Positions 45,975-58,926 are shown, numbered from the stretch's first letter. The stretch is DNA of 64,000 nt from Liquorilactobacillus hordei DSM 19519 (GCF_019443985.1 NZ_CP049303.1:1798001-1862000); one strand, 5' to 3'. Translations and numbers: made by a program. Notes: generated by a model not told the origin, from the sequence alone.

Positions 45975-46064
45975 AGGAGGATAAGAGATTCGAACTCTTG
46001 CGTGGTTTTACCCACCTGACGGTTTTCAAGACCGTTCCCTTCAGCCAGACTTGGGTAATCCTCC
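45975..46064 (-). tRNA. tRNA-Ser(TGA)
   Basis: Starts GGAGGATTACCC; anticodon loop CTTGAAA; long variable arm. The base after the acceptor stem is T rather than the G common in serine tRNAs. Confidence 0.93.
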
Positions 46065-46106
46065 ATAATAAAAACAAAAATCCAATATACAAACACTTTA
46101 GCACAA

Positions 46107-46180
46107 TGGACCTTGTAGGACTCGAACCTACGACCGGACGGTTATGAGCCGTCTGCTCTAACCAACTGAGCTAAAGGTCC
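46107..46180 (-). tRNA. tRNA-Ile(CAT), lysidine type
   Basis: Starts GGACCTTTAGCTC; anticodon loop CTCATAA. The body matches the Bacillus Ile2 tRNA rather than either methionine tRNA, so C34 should be changed to lysidine by TilS to read AUA. Confidence 0.85.
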
Positions 46181-46200
46181 AAGTTCTATAAAAATGCATA

Positions 46201-46274
46201 TCGCGGTGAAGGGGATCGAACCCCTGACCTCCCGGGTATGAACCGGACGCTCTAGCCAGCTGAGCTACGCCGCG
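46201..46274 (-). tRNA. tRNA-Met(CAT), elongator
   Basis: Starts CGCGGCGTAGCTC; anticodon loop TTCATAC; probable substrate of TmcAL. Acceptor arm 3' side CACCGCG leaves a C-A pair at position 6-67. Confidence 0.92.
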
Positions 46275-46301
46275 ATTAAGACAAACAAAATATCTATCTT
46301 A

Positions 46302-46375
46302 TCGGGAAGACAGGATTCGAACCTGCGACCCCCTGGTCCCAAACCAGGTGCTCTACCAAGCTGAGCTACTTCCCG
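46302..46375 (-). tRNA. tRNA-Pro(TGG)
   Basis: Starts CGGGAAGTAGCTC; anticodon loop TTTGGGA. Confidence 0.95.
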
Positions 46376-46380
46376 ATTAA

Positions 46381-46454
46381 TGCACCCAGTAGGAGTCGAA
46401 CCTACAACCTTCTGATTCGTAGTCAGACACTCTATCCAATTGCGCTATGGGTGC
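46381..46454 (-). tRNA. tRNA-Arg(ACG)
   Basis: Starts GCACCCATAGCGC; anticodon loop CTACGAA; A34 should become inosine by TadA. Confidence 0.95.
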
Positions 46455-46471
46455 ATAATAATAAAACTTAA

Positions 46472-46557
46472 TGCCGAGGACCGGAATCGAACCGGTACGG
46501 TAATCACTTACCGCAGGATTTTAAGTCCTGTGCGTCTGCCAGTTCCGCCACCCCGGC
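46472..46557 (-). tRNA. tRNA-Leu(TAA)
   Basis: Starts GCCGGGGTGGCGG; anticodon loop CTTAAAA; long variable arm. Confidence 0.95.
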
Positions 46558-46570
46558 AAGAACTATGACA

Positions 46571-46642
46571 AGCGGAAGACGGGATTCGAACCCGCGACCC
46601 CCACCTTGGCAAGGTGATGTTCTACCACTGAACTACTTCCGC
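46571..46642 (-). tRNA. tRNA-Gly(GCC)
   Basis: Starts GCGGAAGTAGTTC; anticodon loop TTGCCAA. Confidence 0.95.
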
Positions 46643-46649
46643 ATAAAAA

Positions 46650-46725
46650 TGGTGCCGACTAGACGATTCGAACGCCCGACCCTCTGATTACAAATCAGAT
46701 GCTCTACCAACTGAGCTAAGTCGGC
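46650..46725 (-). tRNA. tRNA-Thr(TGT), CCA encoded
   Basis: Starts GCCGACTTAGCTC; anticodon loop TTTGTAA. The 3' end reads GGCACCA, the only tRNA of the array with a genomic CCA. Confidence 0.95.
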
Positions 46726-46756
46726 AAACTAAACATTTTCATGTTACAACGACCAT

Positions 46757-46788
46757 ATTATATTACCATTTTTTGGTCATAATGTCAA
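46757..46788 (-). promoter_or_regulatory. Promoter inside the tRNA array
   Basis: Minus strand TTGACA with TAATAT 17 bases on, overlapped by TATAAT at 20. It lies in the only long gap (80 bases) of the array, before tRNA-Thr, so 16 tRNAs could be made without the rRNA. Confidence 0.7.
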
Positions 46789-46805
46789 CAATTAAATTAA
46801 CATTA

Positions 46806-46878
46806 TGAGTCGTGACAGGCTCGAACTGTCGACCCTCTGATTAAAAGTCAGATGCTCTACCGACTGAGCTAACGACTC
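46806..46878 (-). tRNA. tRNA-Lys(TTT)
   Basis: Starts GAGTCGTTAGCTC; anticodon loop CTTTTAA. Confidence 0.95.
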
Positions 46879-46882
46879 AAGA

Positions 46883-46955
46883 TGGAGGATACAGGGCTCG
46901 AACCTGTGACCCTCTGCTTGTAAGGCAGACGCTCTCCCAACTGAGCTAATCCTCC
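46883..46955 (-). tRNA. tRNA-Val(TAC)
   Basis: Starts GGAGGATTAGCTC; anticodon loop CTTACAA. First tRNA after 5S. Confidence 0.95.
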
Positions 46956-46961
46956 ATATTT

Positions 46962-47078
46962 GCACGGCAACGACCTATCCTCGCAGGGGGCGATCCCCCA
47001 ACTACTATCGGCGCTAAGAAGCTTAACTTCTGTGTTCGACATGGGAACAGGTGTATCCTTCTTGCCATCATCACCGCA
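46962..47078 (-). rRNA. rrf: 5S ribosomal RNA
   Basis: About 117 bases, starting TGCGGTGATGATGGCAAG and containing the conserved CCTGTTCCCATGTCGAACAC. Follows 23S by about 80 bases. Confidence 0.95.
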
Positions 47079-47161
47079 CTCTTTTACTTGAGAAAACTTT
47101 GTTCTCTCAAAACTAGCTAATATTTCTCTTCCTTAATCAACTACCGTCCGCATTTCTTTCT

Positions 47162-50080
<2,919 letters not shown>

Positions 50081-50270
50081 TATCTTTACCTACGGTAAAG
50101 CGGTTATGAGTTTAGCGTTCAAGATTTTTCTTGTTTTAAACTCTTTAAAACGCGGTGTTCTCGGTTTGTTAATTATTTTAGAAAAATATTATCTAGTTTT
50201 CAAAGAACAAATTGAGAGTAGACCTCTCAAAACTAAACAAAGTTTCAACAATCGTGTGTAGGTTTCCGTT

Positions 50271-51838
<1,568 letters not shown>

Positions 51839-51990
51839 TAAAAGTTTGTGACTCTTTAATTACTTGTTTACTAGCGAATTGACTTCGCAAATGTTTGCTC
51901 TTGTACTAAACAAGAGACCCTACACATTTGATTTGTCGAAACTTTGTTCAGTTTTCAAAGGTCTACATAATTGCTTAACGTAACTATTTT

Positions 51991-52019
51991 ATGATACTTG
52001 ATTATCAGATGTTTGTCAA
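51991..52019 (-). promoter_or_regulatory. rrn promoter P2
   Basis: TTGACA, 17 bases, TATCAT on the minus strand, behind an A/T-rich UP-like stretch. The 150 bases between it and 16S are leader RNA with TTTGAAAACTGAAC-like antitermination-type sequence. Confidence 0.85.
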
Positions 52020-52131
52020 CAACTTTTTGTTGTAAAAAGTAAAAAAATGAATAAATATCCAATAACATCCATTTTTGAAAACCAGTAACTATTTCCGATC
52101 TCACAACAATTACTGATGACCAACAAGAAAT

Positions 52132-52160
52132 ATAATATCAATTTATTCATTAATCGTCAA
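52132..52160 (-). promoter_or_regulatory. rrn promoter P1
   Basis: TTGACG, 17 bases, TATTAT on the minus strand; the -35 box is eight bases from the cvfD stop codon. Tandem promoters are usual for rrn operons. Confidence 0.78.
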
Positions 52161-52168
52161 GTATTATT

Positions 52169-52564
52169 TTATTTTTTTTTCAATTCATTTTCTATATCGT
52201 GCAATCCATCGTTAATCCAGCCATTTAACCGAAGTTCTATTGGTTTAAACCCTTCATTAACTTTATAATTTGTCCAGTAATGTTTGTGCTCACATCTAAT
52301 ATGCTCATCAGTTATATTGACAGGTGGTTCCTTTATGCATCTTATTGATAAGCTTATTTTCCTAGTATATTCATCAATATCAATAATCATTGCCTTAACA
52401 GTTTGATTAACTTTTAGATAACGATGAATATCCGAAATAAAACCATGATGACATTCTGAAATGTGTATCAAGCCTTGCGTATGAGTATCAAGCGCAACAA
52501 AGGCCCCATATGCCTGTATTCCCGTTATCTTGCCCTCAACAATTGATCCAATTTTATATTCCAT
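52169..52564 (-). CDS. cvfD: S1-domain RNA-binding regulator CvfD (YugI/GSP13 family)
   Basis: 131 aa from the ATG at 52564, which has GAGGTG upstream (a GTG three codons earlier overlaps that site). S1 domain MEYKIGSIVEGKITGIQAYG..GLIHISECHHGF, residues 1-75, then a short charged tail. CvfD/GSP13 proteins bind ribosomes and act as post-transcriptional stress regulators. It is just upstream of the rRNA operon with no terminator seen, so readthrough into rrn is possible. Confidence 0.9.
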   Translation of the reverse strand: MEYKIGSIVEGKITGIQAYGAFVALDTHTQGLIHISECHHGFISDIHRYLKVNQTVKAMIIDIDEYTRKISLSIRCIKEPPVNITDEHIRCEHKHYWTNYKVNEGFKPIELRLNGWINDGLHDIENELKKK

Positions 52565-52587
52565 TACTGTCACCTCTTATAAAAAAA

Positions 52588-53160
52588 CTATTCAGTAATA
52601 ATCTTGTTAATTATTACATCTTCAACAGGTTTATCTTGGACACTTGCAACATTGGCAATTTCATCAACTACATCCAGTCCCGACCGTACTTGTCCAAAAA
52701 CAGTATGATGATGATCCAACCATGGGGTTCCGCCTTTTTGATACTCTTCCACTATCTCAGAAGGATATCCAGCTTGTTGCATCTGCTCAATCATTTGATT
52801 AGGTAAGTTCTTATTTTGAACAATGAAAAACTGGCTTCCATTAGTATTAGGGCCAGCATTTGCCATTGACAATGCTCCTCTTAAATTGAAAAGTTCATTC
52901 GAAAATTCATCTTCAAAAGACTTATCCCAAATACTTTGACCGCCCATTCCTGTACCTGTAGGATCTCCTCCTTGAATCATAAAATCTTCTATTACTCGGT
53001 GAAAAATAACACCTTCATAATAACCTTTTTGTGCAAGCTTGAGAAAATTTTCAACTGTTTTGGGAGCTTTTTCTGGAAAAAGTTCAATTACAATCTCACC
53101 ATGATTAGTCTTCATTGTAACCTTTGGATTTGTCTTATTTTCTTCTAATTGTGGAAACAT
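52588..53160 (-). CDS. ppiB: Cyclophilin-type peptidylprolyl isomerase
   Basis: 190 aa. The cyclophilin core is intact: [18 protein letters not shown] (catalytic Arg), [15 protein letters not shown] and [15 protein letters not shown]. An insertion of about 30 residues ([20 protein letters not shown] and on) before the [10 protein letters not shown] segment is common in lactobacilli. Cytoplasmic; no signal peptide. It is 23 bases before cvfD. Confidence 0.94.
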   Translation of the reverse strand: MFPQLEENKTNPKVTMKTNHGEIVIELFPEKAPKTVENFLKLAQKGYYEGVIFHRVIEDFMIQGGDPTGTGMGGQSIWDKSFEDEFSNELFNLRGALSMANAGPNTNGSQFFIVQNKNLPNQMIEQMQQAGYPSEIVEEYQKGGTPWLDHHHTVFGQVRSGLDVVDEIANVASVQDKPVEDVIINKIITE

Positions 53161-53189
53161 TCCTAATTCCTCCTTTTTTTACATAATTC

Positions 53190-53218
53190 ATTTTATCGAA
53201 ATATTAAATATTTTCCAA
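53190..53218 (-). promoter_or_regulatory. Promoter of ppiB-cvfD
   Basis: TTGGAA, 17 bases, TAAAAT on the minus strand, about 30 bases before the ppiB start. Confidence 0.55.
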
Positions 53219-53229
53219 TTTAATTTATT

Positions 53230-53257
53230 TTGCAAACTAATTATGCTAATGTATCTT
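53230..53257 (+). promoter_or_regulatory. Promoter of the ferredoxin-NADP reductase gene
   Basis: TTGCAA, 16 bases, TATCTT, 28 bases before the start codon. Divergent from the ppiB promoter. Confidence 0.5.
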
Positions 53258-53285
53258 AGTGTACATAATTGAAAGGAGCATTACA

Positions 53286-54287
53286 ATGGAAAACGAAAAT
53301 TACTATGATATTACCATCATTGGCGGTGGTCCTATCGGAATTTTTGCAGCAACATATGCTCGCATGCGGCAAGCTAAAATACAATTAATCGAGAGTTTAG
53401 ATCAACTTGGAGGGCAAGTAAGTGCATTGTTTCCAGCAAAAAAGTTATACGATATTCCTGGATTCAGTGTTATTAAGGGAGATCAGTTAATTAGCAATCT
53501 CCTAGACCAAAATAATCAATTTAAACCTGATATTTTTTTTAATGAAACTGTTCAAAATATTACTAAAACTGATTTAGGCTTTTCAATTACTACTACAAAG
53601 AAAAAAACTTATTCACGCACAATCATTATCGCAACAGGGGTGGGTGCCTTTCAGCCACGAAGATTAGCTGTTGAAAATGCGGAAAAATATGAAAATAAAC
53701 AACTGCGGTATTTTGTAAAAGATCTTCAAGAATTTCGAGGTAAGGACGTTGTTATTGCTGGAGGTGGTGATTCAGCAGTAGATTGGGCACTTGAAATACA
53801 AACCATTGCTAAGTCTGTTAGCATAATTCACCGAAGAGATAAGTTTAGAGCGCTTGAAAGTAGTATTGAGCACTTAAGAAAATCAAATACAAATTTCGAA
53901 ACACCCTATCTAATCAGCGCTTTAGATTCTGCTGACGATAAAATCAAAATTACTATTAAGAAAGTCAAAACTGATGAGAAAAAAGAGTTACTTGCTGACT
54001 TTCTTCTAGTAAATTATGGTTTTGTTTCTAATAATAAAACTCTGAAGTCTTGGAATATTGAGACTGACCACAATCTAATTAAAGTAAAAACCGATATGGA
54101 GACATCCATCCCTGGAATTTATGCTATCGGTGATACAATTGAATATCCTGGACGAGTTAATCTAATTGCAACCGGTTTTGGTGAAGCACCTATTGCCGTT
54201 AACAGTGCAATGAATAAAATTCATCCCGATATTCGACAAGCTGCTCATAGTACGCAGCTTATTAAAAACTTTCCAGAACTAAACTAA
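53286..54287 (+). CDS. Ferredoxin/flavodoxin-NADP+ reductase, thioredoxin-reductase-like (YumC type)
   Basis: 333 aa from the ATG at 53286, which has AAAGGAG upstream. FAD site DITIIGGGPIGIFAATYARM, NADPH site VVIAGGGDSAVDWALEI, and a C-terminal GIYAIGDTIEYPG. The CxxC of thioredoxin reductase is absent, placing it in the type 2 FNR group that supplies electrons to ferredoxin or flavodoxin. Followed after 20 bases by the dedA gene. Confidence 0.92.
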   Translation: MENENYYDITIIGGGPIGIFAATYARMRQAKIQLIESLDQLGGQVSALFPAKKLYDIPGFSVIKGDQLISNLLDQNNQFKPDIFFNETVQNITKTDLGFSITTTKKKTYSRTIIIATGVGAFQPRRLAVENAEKYENKQLRYFVKDLQEFRGKDVVIAGGGDSAVDWALEIQTIAKSVSIIHRRDKFRALESSIEHLRKSNTNFETPYLISALDSADDKIKITIKKVKTDEKKELLADFLLVNYGFVSNNKTLKSWNIETDHNLIKVKTDMETSIPGIYAIGDTIEYPGRVNLIATGFGEAPIAVNSAMNKIHPDIRQAAHSTQLIKNFPELN

Positions 54288-54307
54288 TAAATAGCAAGGA
54301 GTAACTT

Positions 54308-54940
54308 ATGAGTTTTTTAATTGATTTTATTTTACACATTGATACCCATCTTATAACAATTGTTAATACCTTTGGCAACTGGACCTATCTTATTTTATTC
54401 ACAATAATCTTTGTTGAGACAGGTGCCGTAATACTACCATTCTTACCTGGTGATTCGCTGCTTTTCGCGGCATGTGCTCTTGCAGCTAATTCTACCTATC
54501 ATCTAAATATCTGGATATTTGTCTTGCTGTTTTGGATAGCACCTATTCTTGGAGACTCACTTAATTTCTTCATTGGACACAAAATAGGCAATTCCATAAA
54601 TAAGAATTCTTTTCTAGGGAGATTTATTAAAGAAGAAAACCTTGAGCACACGCGCGCGTTTTTTGAGAAACATGGTGGTGTTGCAATTTCATTAGCTCGT
54701 TTCATGCCAATCATTAGAACAATGTCTCCTTTTGTTGCTGGTAGTAGTCATATGCCTTACAACAAATTTTTCCGCTATAACATATTAGGAGCAACAGCAT
54801 GGATGGTCTTATGCTGCGGATCTGGATACTTCTTCGGGAATATTCCGTTTGTTAAAGAACATTTCTCACTAGTAGTTATTGGAATCATCGTTGTTTCACT
54901 GATTCCAGCAGTAATAGGAGCTCTCAAAAAAAGACATTAA
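54308..54940 (+). CDS. DedA family membrane protein
   Basis: 210 aa with the DedA signature VETGAVILPFLPGDSLLF near residue 37 and the conserved ISLARFMPIIRTMSPFVAG near 125, and a terminal membrane helix. DedA proteins flip or scramble lipid carriers such as undecaprenyl phosphate or phosphatidylethanolamine. GCAAGGAG precedes the ATG. A strong terminator follows. Confidence 0.92.
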   Translation: MSFLIDFILHIDTHLITIVNTFGNWTYLILFTIIFVETGAVILPFLPGDSLLFAACALAANSTYHLNIWIFVLLFWIAPILGDSLNFFIGHKIGNSINKNSFLGRFIKEENLEHTRAFFEKHGGVAISLARFMPIIRTMSPFVAGSSHMPYNKFFRYNILGATAWMVLCCGSGYFFGNIPFVKEHFSLVVIGIIVVSLIPAVIGALKKRH

Positions 54941-54976
54941 TAAGAACGTTCCTTTAAATTTCCTAAAAAAACTAAT

Positions 54977-55027
54977 AAAAATATCCTCCACGTTAAACAT
55001 AAAGTTTAATATGGAAGATATTTTTTT
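54977..55027 (+). terminator. Terminator after dedA
   Basis: AAAATATCCTCCACGTTAAAC with its partner GTTTAATATGGAAGATATTTTTTT; long stem with one internal bulge. Works for plus-strand transcription and, with A run on the left, possibly for the minus-strand operon. Confidence 0.85.
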
Positions 55028-55050
55028 AATTTAGATTATTTCTTCTTTTT

Positions 55051-55142
55051 TCGAAGTTAGTACTCAAGTTTTAACTTATGGGACATGTTTATACGGAATA
55101 ATTAGCGAAATTGAATCAAAGTTTAATTTTTTGTACGACCCC
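55051..55142 (+). repeat. Dispersed 3'-end repeat copy E (plus strand, degenerate hairpin)
   Basis: Plus strand: TCGAAGTTAGTACTCAAG, TTTTAACTTATGGGACATGT, TTATACGGAATAATTAGCG, then a weak hairpin GAATCAAAGTTTAATTTTTTG. Leader identity to copies B and D is high, but the GAGGC/GCCTC stem base has been lost. It is the only plus-strand copy and lies downstream of the plus-strand gene dedA, behind that gene's own terminator. Confidence 0.68.
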
Positions 55143-55150
55143 TGCTATAA

Positions 55151-55570
55151 CTATAAATCCAAATCCATATATTTGATATCAGAACGTTCTTTAAAACCTA
55201 AATGCTTCCAGAACTTCTGTCCTTCAATATTATCCTTGACTGTGAACAAACCAACTTTTTCTATATTATTCAGCTTAAATTCTTCTAAAACTCTTAGAAT
55301 TAGTTTTTTGCCAATTTGTTGCCGTTGATAATTTTCAGCAACTGCAACATGATAAAAATAACCTTTTCTACCATCGGTTGCCCCTAAAATCGTTGCAATT
55401 ATTATTCCTTGTTCTTCAGCAACAAAACAAAAATTGGAATTACGATCAATTACACTCTTAATTCCTACCCGTGTGTTATTCAATGACTGAAGATTCATTC
55501 CAGGTGTTCTCTCCCATAAAGCAAATACCTGTTCATAATCATTGATCGTCATTTTTCTGAATTCAACCAT
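55151..55570 (-). CDS. GNAT family N-acetyltransferase
   Basis: 139 aa with the acetyl-CoA loop VAENYQRQQIGKKLILRVLE (Q-x-x-x-I-G-K variant of Q/RxxGxG/A) and the C-terminal GFKERSDIKYMDLDL. Last gene of the sulfur operon; it starts two bases after the dehydrogenase stop. Substrate unknown; co-occurrence with an M20 deacylase suggests an amino acid or small amine. Confidence 0.87.
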   Translation of the reverse strand: MVEFRKMTINDYEQVFALWERTPGMNLQSLNNTRVGIKSVIDRNSNFCFVAEEQGIIIATILGATDGRKGYFYHVAVAENYQRQQIGKKLILRVLEEFKLNNIEKVGLFTVKDNIEGQKFWKHLGFKERSDIKYMDLDL

Positions 55571-55572
55571 CC

Positions 55573-56598
55573 TTATTCTCCCTTGAAACTTATTTCGTGT
55601 GAACTGTGCTTTCCTTGAATAATGGTTAATGCATCATCTAGAGCCTGTTTTACCATTCGTTCAACTGCAATATCTGTATAAAAGGCAATATGTGGCGTCA
55701 GAATCACATTTGTCAATTCCTTAAGTCGATTGTAGTTAGCTACTGGAGTTTGAGTATCAAATTTAAAATTAAAAATCTTGGTTTCTTCTTCAACAACATC
55801 TAAAGCTGCCCCTGCAATCTGTTTCTTCTCTAAAGCAGTTATTAAATCAGCGGTGTTCACAACCGACCCACGAGAATCATTTATCAAAAAAGCAGTTGAT
55901 TTCATTTTGGAGAAAGCATCTTGATCGATCAAATGAATATTTTGCCTACTCAAATAAACATGCGAAGTTACAATATCCGCTTTTCGATAAATTTCGTTTT
56001 TTTCAACATACGTCAAAATTCCAGCTTGTTCTAACTCTAAATTTTTTACAGGGTCATTCCCCAGAACTGTTGCACCTAAACTATGGAATATTTTTGCAAC
56101 CGTACTCCCAATTCTGCCAACCCCAATAATACCTATAACATATTCTGAAAGTTCGCGTGATCGCAATCCGTCAACAACATAATCATTATTGTCTAAACGT
56201 TCCTTAAATTCTGGATAATGTCTAATCAATTGCATAGCTTGCATCAAAACCAATTCTGCAACTGCATGCGGAGAATACGAAGGAACATTAGTCACCTTGA
56301 TGCCATTTAATGCAGCGGCATGAAGATCAATTGTATCTATCCCCGCAGAACGACAAGATAACTGTCGGATTCCATAATTTTTTAAAGTTTGATAAATCGA
56401 GGCATCTGTGTCTAATTTACTACGTTGTTTAAAAATAATTCCATCATATCCCTTTGCATACTCTACAGTGTCAGGGTGGAGTTCGAATGGAACACTTTTA
56501 ACCTCAACTTCATTTTTCTTGCTCCATTGTAAAATAAATGGTTCTTCATCTTGTCGAACATGATAAGCAATTATTTTTGTCAACTTATTTTTACCCAT
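55573..56598 (-). CDS. D-2-hydroxyacid dehydrogenase (D-LDH/HicD-like)
   Basis: 341 aa NAD-dependent enzyme. NAD site IGIIGVGRIGSTVAKIF near residue 150; catalytic Arg in INDSRGSVVN, and catalytic His in LTPHIAFYTD. It reduces 2-keto acids to D-2-hydroxyacids. Overlaps the aminotransferase end by eight bases, so the two are probably coupled: keto acids from transamination could be reduced here. Whether the natural substrate is pyruvate or a longer keto acid (such as methionine's) cannot be told from the sequence. Confidence 0.86.
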   Translation of the reverse strand: MGKNKLTKIIAYHVRQDEEPFILQWSKKNEVEVKSVPFELHPDTVEYAKGYDGIIFKQRSKLDTDASIYQTLKNYGIRQLSCRSAGIDTIDLHAAALNGIKVTNVPSYSPHAVAELVLMQAMQLIRHYPEFKERLDNNDYVVDGLRSRELSEYVIGIIGVGRIGSTVAKIFHSLGATVLGNDPVKNLELEQAGILTYVEKNEIYRKADIVTSHVYLSRQNIHLIDQDAFSKMKSTAFLINDSRGSVVNTADLITALEKKQIAGAALDVVEEETKIFNFKFDTQTPVANYNRLKELTNVILTPHIAFYTDIAVERMVKQALDDALTIIQGKHSSHEISFKGE

Positions 56599-57769
56599 CT
56601 TTCATAAATTTTTCTAATCGTTTCATCGCACTCGTCAGGTTATCATCCGAAGTAGCGTAACTAATACGAAAATATTTTTGATCTTCCTTCGCAAATGCTG
56701 CTCCAGGAATAACTGCAACATGCGCTTTTTTTGCAAGTACTCTTGCGTAATCAATGCTAGATCCCTGAAAATCATGTGGTAATTTGACATAAACATAAAA
56801 TGCTCCGTCAGCCGGTATAAAAGAATAGCCGATTTTCTTGAGACATTCACAAACAAATTCTTGCTTTTTTTCATATTCCGCACGCATTTTTTTTATATCG
56901 TTTTCACCATTAATTAATCCTTCCGTGGCAGCAATCATGTTTATAGTTCCAATCGTTGCAACGTTAGCCTGATGAAGCTTTATTAGATTTGTAATTATTT
57001 TCCTGGGCCCGCATAGATAACCTACACGCCAGCCAGTCATGGCATAGGACTTAGATACTCCATTGACTAGCAATGTTTGCTCTGGTAAATAATATGCAAT
57101 TGATACATGTTTTTTCTGGTAAACAAGTTCACTATAAATTTCGTCACTCAAAACAAAAATCGAGTATTTTTTCAAGACATCTGCAAGTTCTTTTATTTCA
57201 ATTTCAGAATAACTCACCCCTGTTGGATTATTAGGGTAGTTTAAAACCAGTATCTTAACTGATGCTTGATATTTATTTAAGTAGCTTTTTAACTTTTCTG
57301 GAGTTAATTTATAGTTATCATTTTCTGTGTCAATTTCTATATACTTAGCTCCATTTATCTTTGCTAAATTCCTATACAATCCAAAAGCTGGTGAAGGGCA
57401 CAAAACCACATCCCCTTGCCCCAAAAAAGAGTTCATAGCTGTACTAATCGCTTCTGTAGCACCATTAGTGACTATGATTTGATTCTCTGGATTATATGAC
57501 ACTGCATAATGGCACTGCAAATATTCACTTATTGCTTCCCTAAGTTCAGCTATTCCACGATTTGGAGCATAATGTGTCTGATTATCAATGATTGCTTTTA
57601 TTCCTGCCATTTTTATATGATCAGGAGTATTGAAATATGGTTCGCCCAACGTAAGTTTTACTATACCGGGTATCTTACTAATCTCATCATCAAATTTTCT
57701 AATTAGCGATGGTTCAACTTCCAGTAAATTCTTATCCAGTAATGAAAGAAGTTCATTTTCCAACCTCAA
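56591..57769 (-). CDS. PLP-dependent aminotransferase, fold type I class I/II
   Basis: 392 aa. PLP lysine in NGVSKSYAMTGWRVGYL, ligand motif NYPNNPTGVSYS, and C-terminal FRISYATSDDNL with the carboxylate-binding Arg. It resembles PatA/aspartate-type aminotransferases of lactobacilli. Overlaps the M20 gene by four bases (ATGA) and the dehydrogenase by eight. Amino-group donor unknown. Confidence 0.88.
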   Translation of the reverse strand: MRLENELLSLLDKNLLEVEPSLIRKFDDEISKIPGIVKLTLGEPYFNTPDHIKMAGIKAIIDNQTHYAPNRGIAELREAISEYLQCHYAVSYNPENQIIVTNGATEAISTAMNSFLGQGDVVLCPSPAFGLYRNLAKINGAKYIEIDTENDNYKLTPEKLKSYLNKYQASVKILVLNYPNNPTGVSYSEIEIKELADVLKKYSIFVLSDEIYSELVYQKKHVSIAYYLPEQTLLVNGVSKSYAMTGWRVGYLCGPRKIITNLIKLHQANVATIGTINMIAATEGLINGENDIKKMRAEYEKKQEFVCECLKKIGYSFIPADGAFYVYVKLPHDFQGSSIDYARVLAKKAHVAVIPGAAFAKEDQKYFRISYATSDDNLTSAMKRLEKFMKDG

Positions 57770-58926
57770 TTCACCTTCTCACTCAGATATTCTAACAATC
57801 CTTGTGCACCTTCAATAAAATAATTGACTCCCGTCTTCAAAGCCTCATCAAGTCCAACAAAATTTGGTTCATGCCAATCTGCTGCATCTGGTGAACCATT
57901 AGAACCAATAAAAGCAAAGACTCCAGGAATCTTCTTTTGATAAGTGGCAAAATCTTCTCCTGCCATCGATAAAAGGGGCTTGTGAACTGTATTTGACAGA
58001 CTATTAATTACAATTTGTGTCAAATCTGAATCGTTATTTATTGGAAGTGCCCGTTCACTCCAATCTATTTCAACTGACTGTCCATATGCTTTAGCAATTC
58101 CTTCTATTAATTCAAAAAGTCTTTGCTTCACCAATTCGGCATTTTTTTCATCAAAAAGTCGCACAGTTCCTTGAAAATAAGCTTCACTGGGGATAACATT
58201 CCAAACACTACCTGCGTTAATGTTAGTGACGCTTACAACTACTGCATCTTGCGGATTAACATTTCTACTTACAATCGTCTGTAAAGCACCGACTATTTCA
58301 GTTGAAGCAATTATCGGATCACGCCCCTTTTCTGGTTTTGCTCCGTGTGACCCTTGACCCTTTATTGTAACCTCAAATTTATAGCAACCTGCCATCATCG
58401 GACCAGACTGCAAGGCAATGGTCCCAACTGGTAAATTAGGATTATTATGAAAACCTAAAATGGCCTTTACATCTTTAAGCACTTTTTTTTCAATAACTTG
58501 TTCTGCTCCACCTCCAGCTTCTTCAGCTGGTTGAAACAAAAATTGAATTGTTCCCTTGATTTGCTCCTGATTATCTTTGAAATACTTTATTGCTCCTAAT
58601 AAACTAGTTAAATGCAAATCATGTCCACAAGCGTGCATCACACCTGAATTAAGTGACTTAAAAGTTAAATTTGTTTTTTCTTGCACTGGCAAAGCATCAA
58701 TATCTGCCCTTAAAGCAATTACCGCCCCCGGTTGCTTACCTTTAATTTCTGCCAAAAGGCCTGTATTTAAGCTAGTTGGCAAAATCGAAACTCCCCAACC
58801 AGTCAAAATTTCTTTGATTTTTTTTGTAGTATTGACTTCATTGTTAGACAATTCAGGATATTGATGAAAATAATGACGCAATTCAGTTATGTCTTTCAAA
58901 TCAATTACAATCTTTTCTTTAGTCAT
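57766..58926 (-). CDS. M20 family amidohydrolase (N-acyl-amino-acid deacylase type)
   Basis: 386 aa from the ATG at 58926, which has AAGGAG upstream. Metal ligands: MHACGHDLHLTSLLG, FQPAEEAGGGAEQ, LGFHNNPNLPVG, and a late AGEDFATYQKKIPG. Members remove acyl groups from N-acyl amino acids (N-acetyl-cysteine, N-acetyl-diaminopimelate, hippurate). The N-terminal His-Asp pair (GH.D) and acid ligand are all present, so it should be active. Its start lies inside the end of the MetY-like gene. Confidence 0.88.
   Translation of the reverse strand: MTKEKIVIDLKDITELRHYFHQYPELSNNEVNTTKKIKEILTGWGVSILPTSLNTGLLAEIKGKQPGAVIALRADIDALPVQEKTNLTFKSLNSGVMHACGHDLHLTSLLGAIKYFKDNQEQIKGTIQFLFQPAEEAGGGAEQVIEKKVLKDVKAILGFHNNPNLPVGTIALQSGPMMAGCYKFEVTIKGQGSHGAKPEKGRDPIIASTEIVGALQTIVSRNVNPQDAVVVSVTNINAGSVWNVIPSEAYFQGTVRLFDEKNAELVKQRLFELIEGIAKAYGQSVEIDWSERALPINNDSDLTQIVINSLSNTVHKPLLSMAGEDFATYQKKIPGVFAFIGSNGSPDAADWHEPNFVGLDEALKTGVNYFIEGAQGLLEYLSEKVN

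Noticed and set aside
46107..46180. Second elongator tRNA-Met
   Set aside because: The body matches the Ile2 type that carries lysidine; the elongator is the neighbour at 46201.
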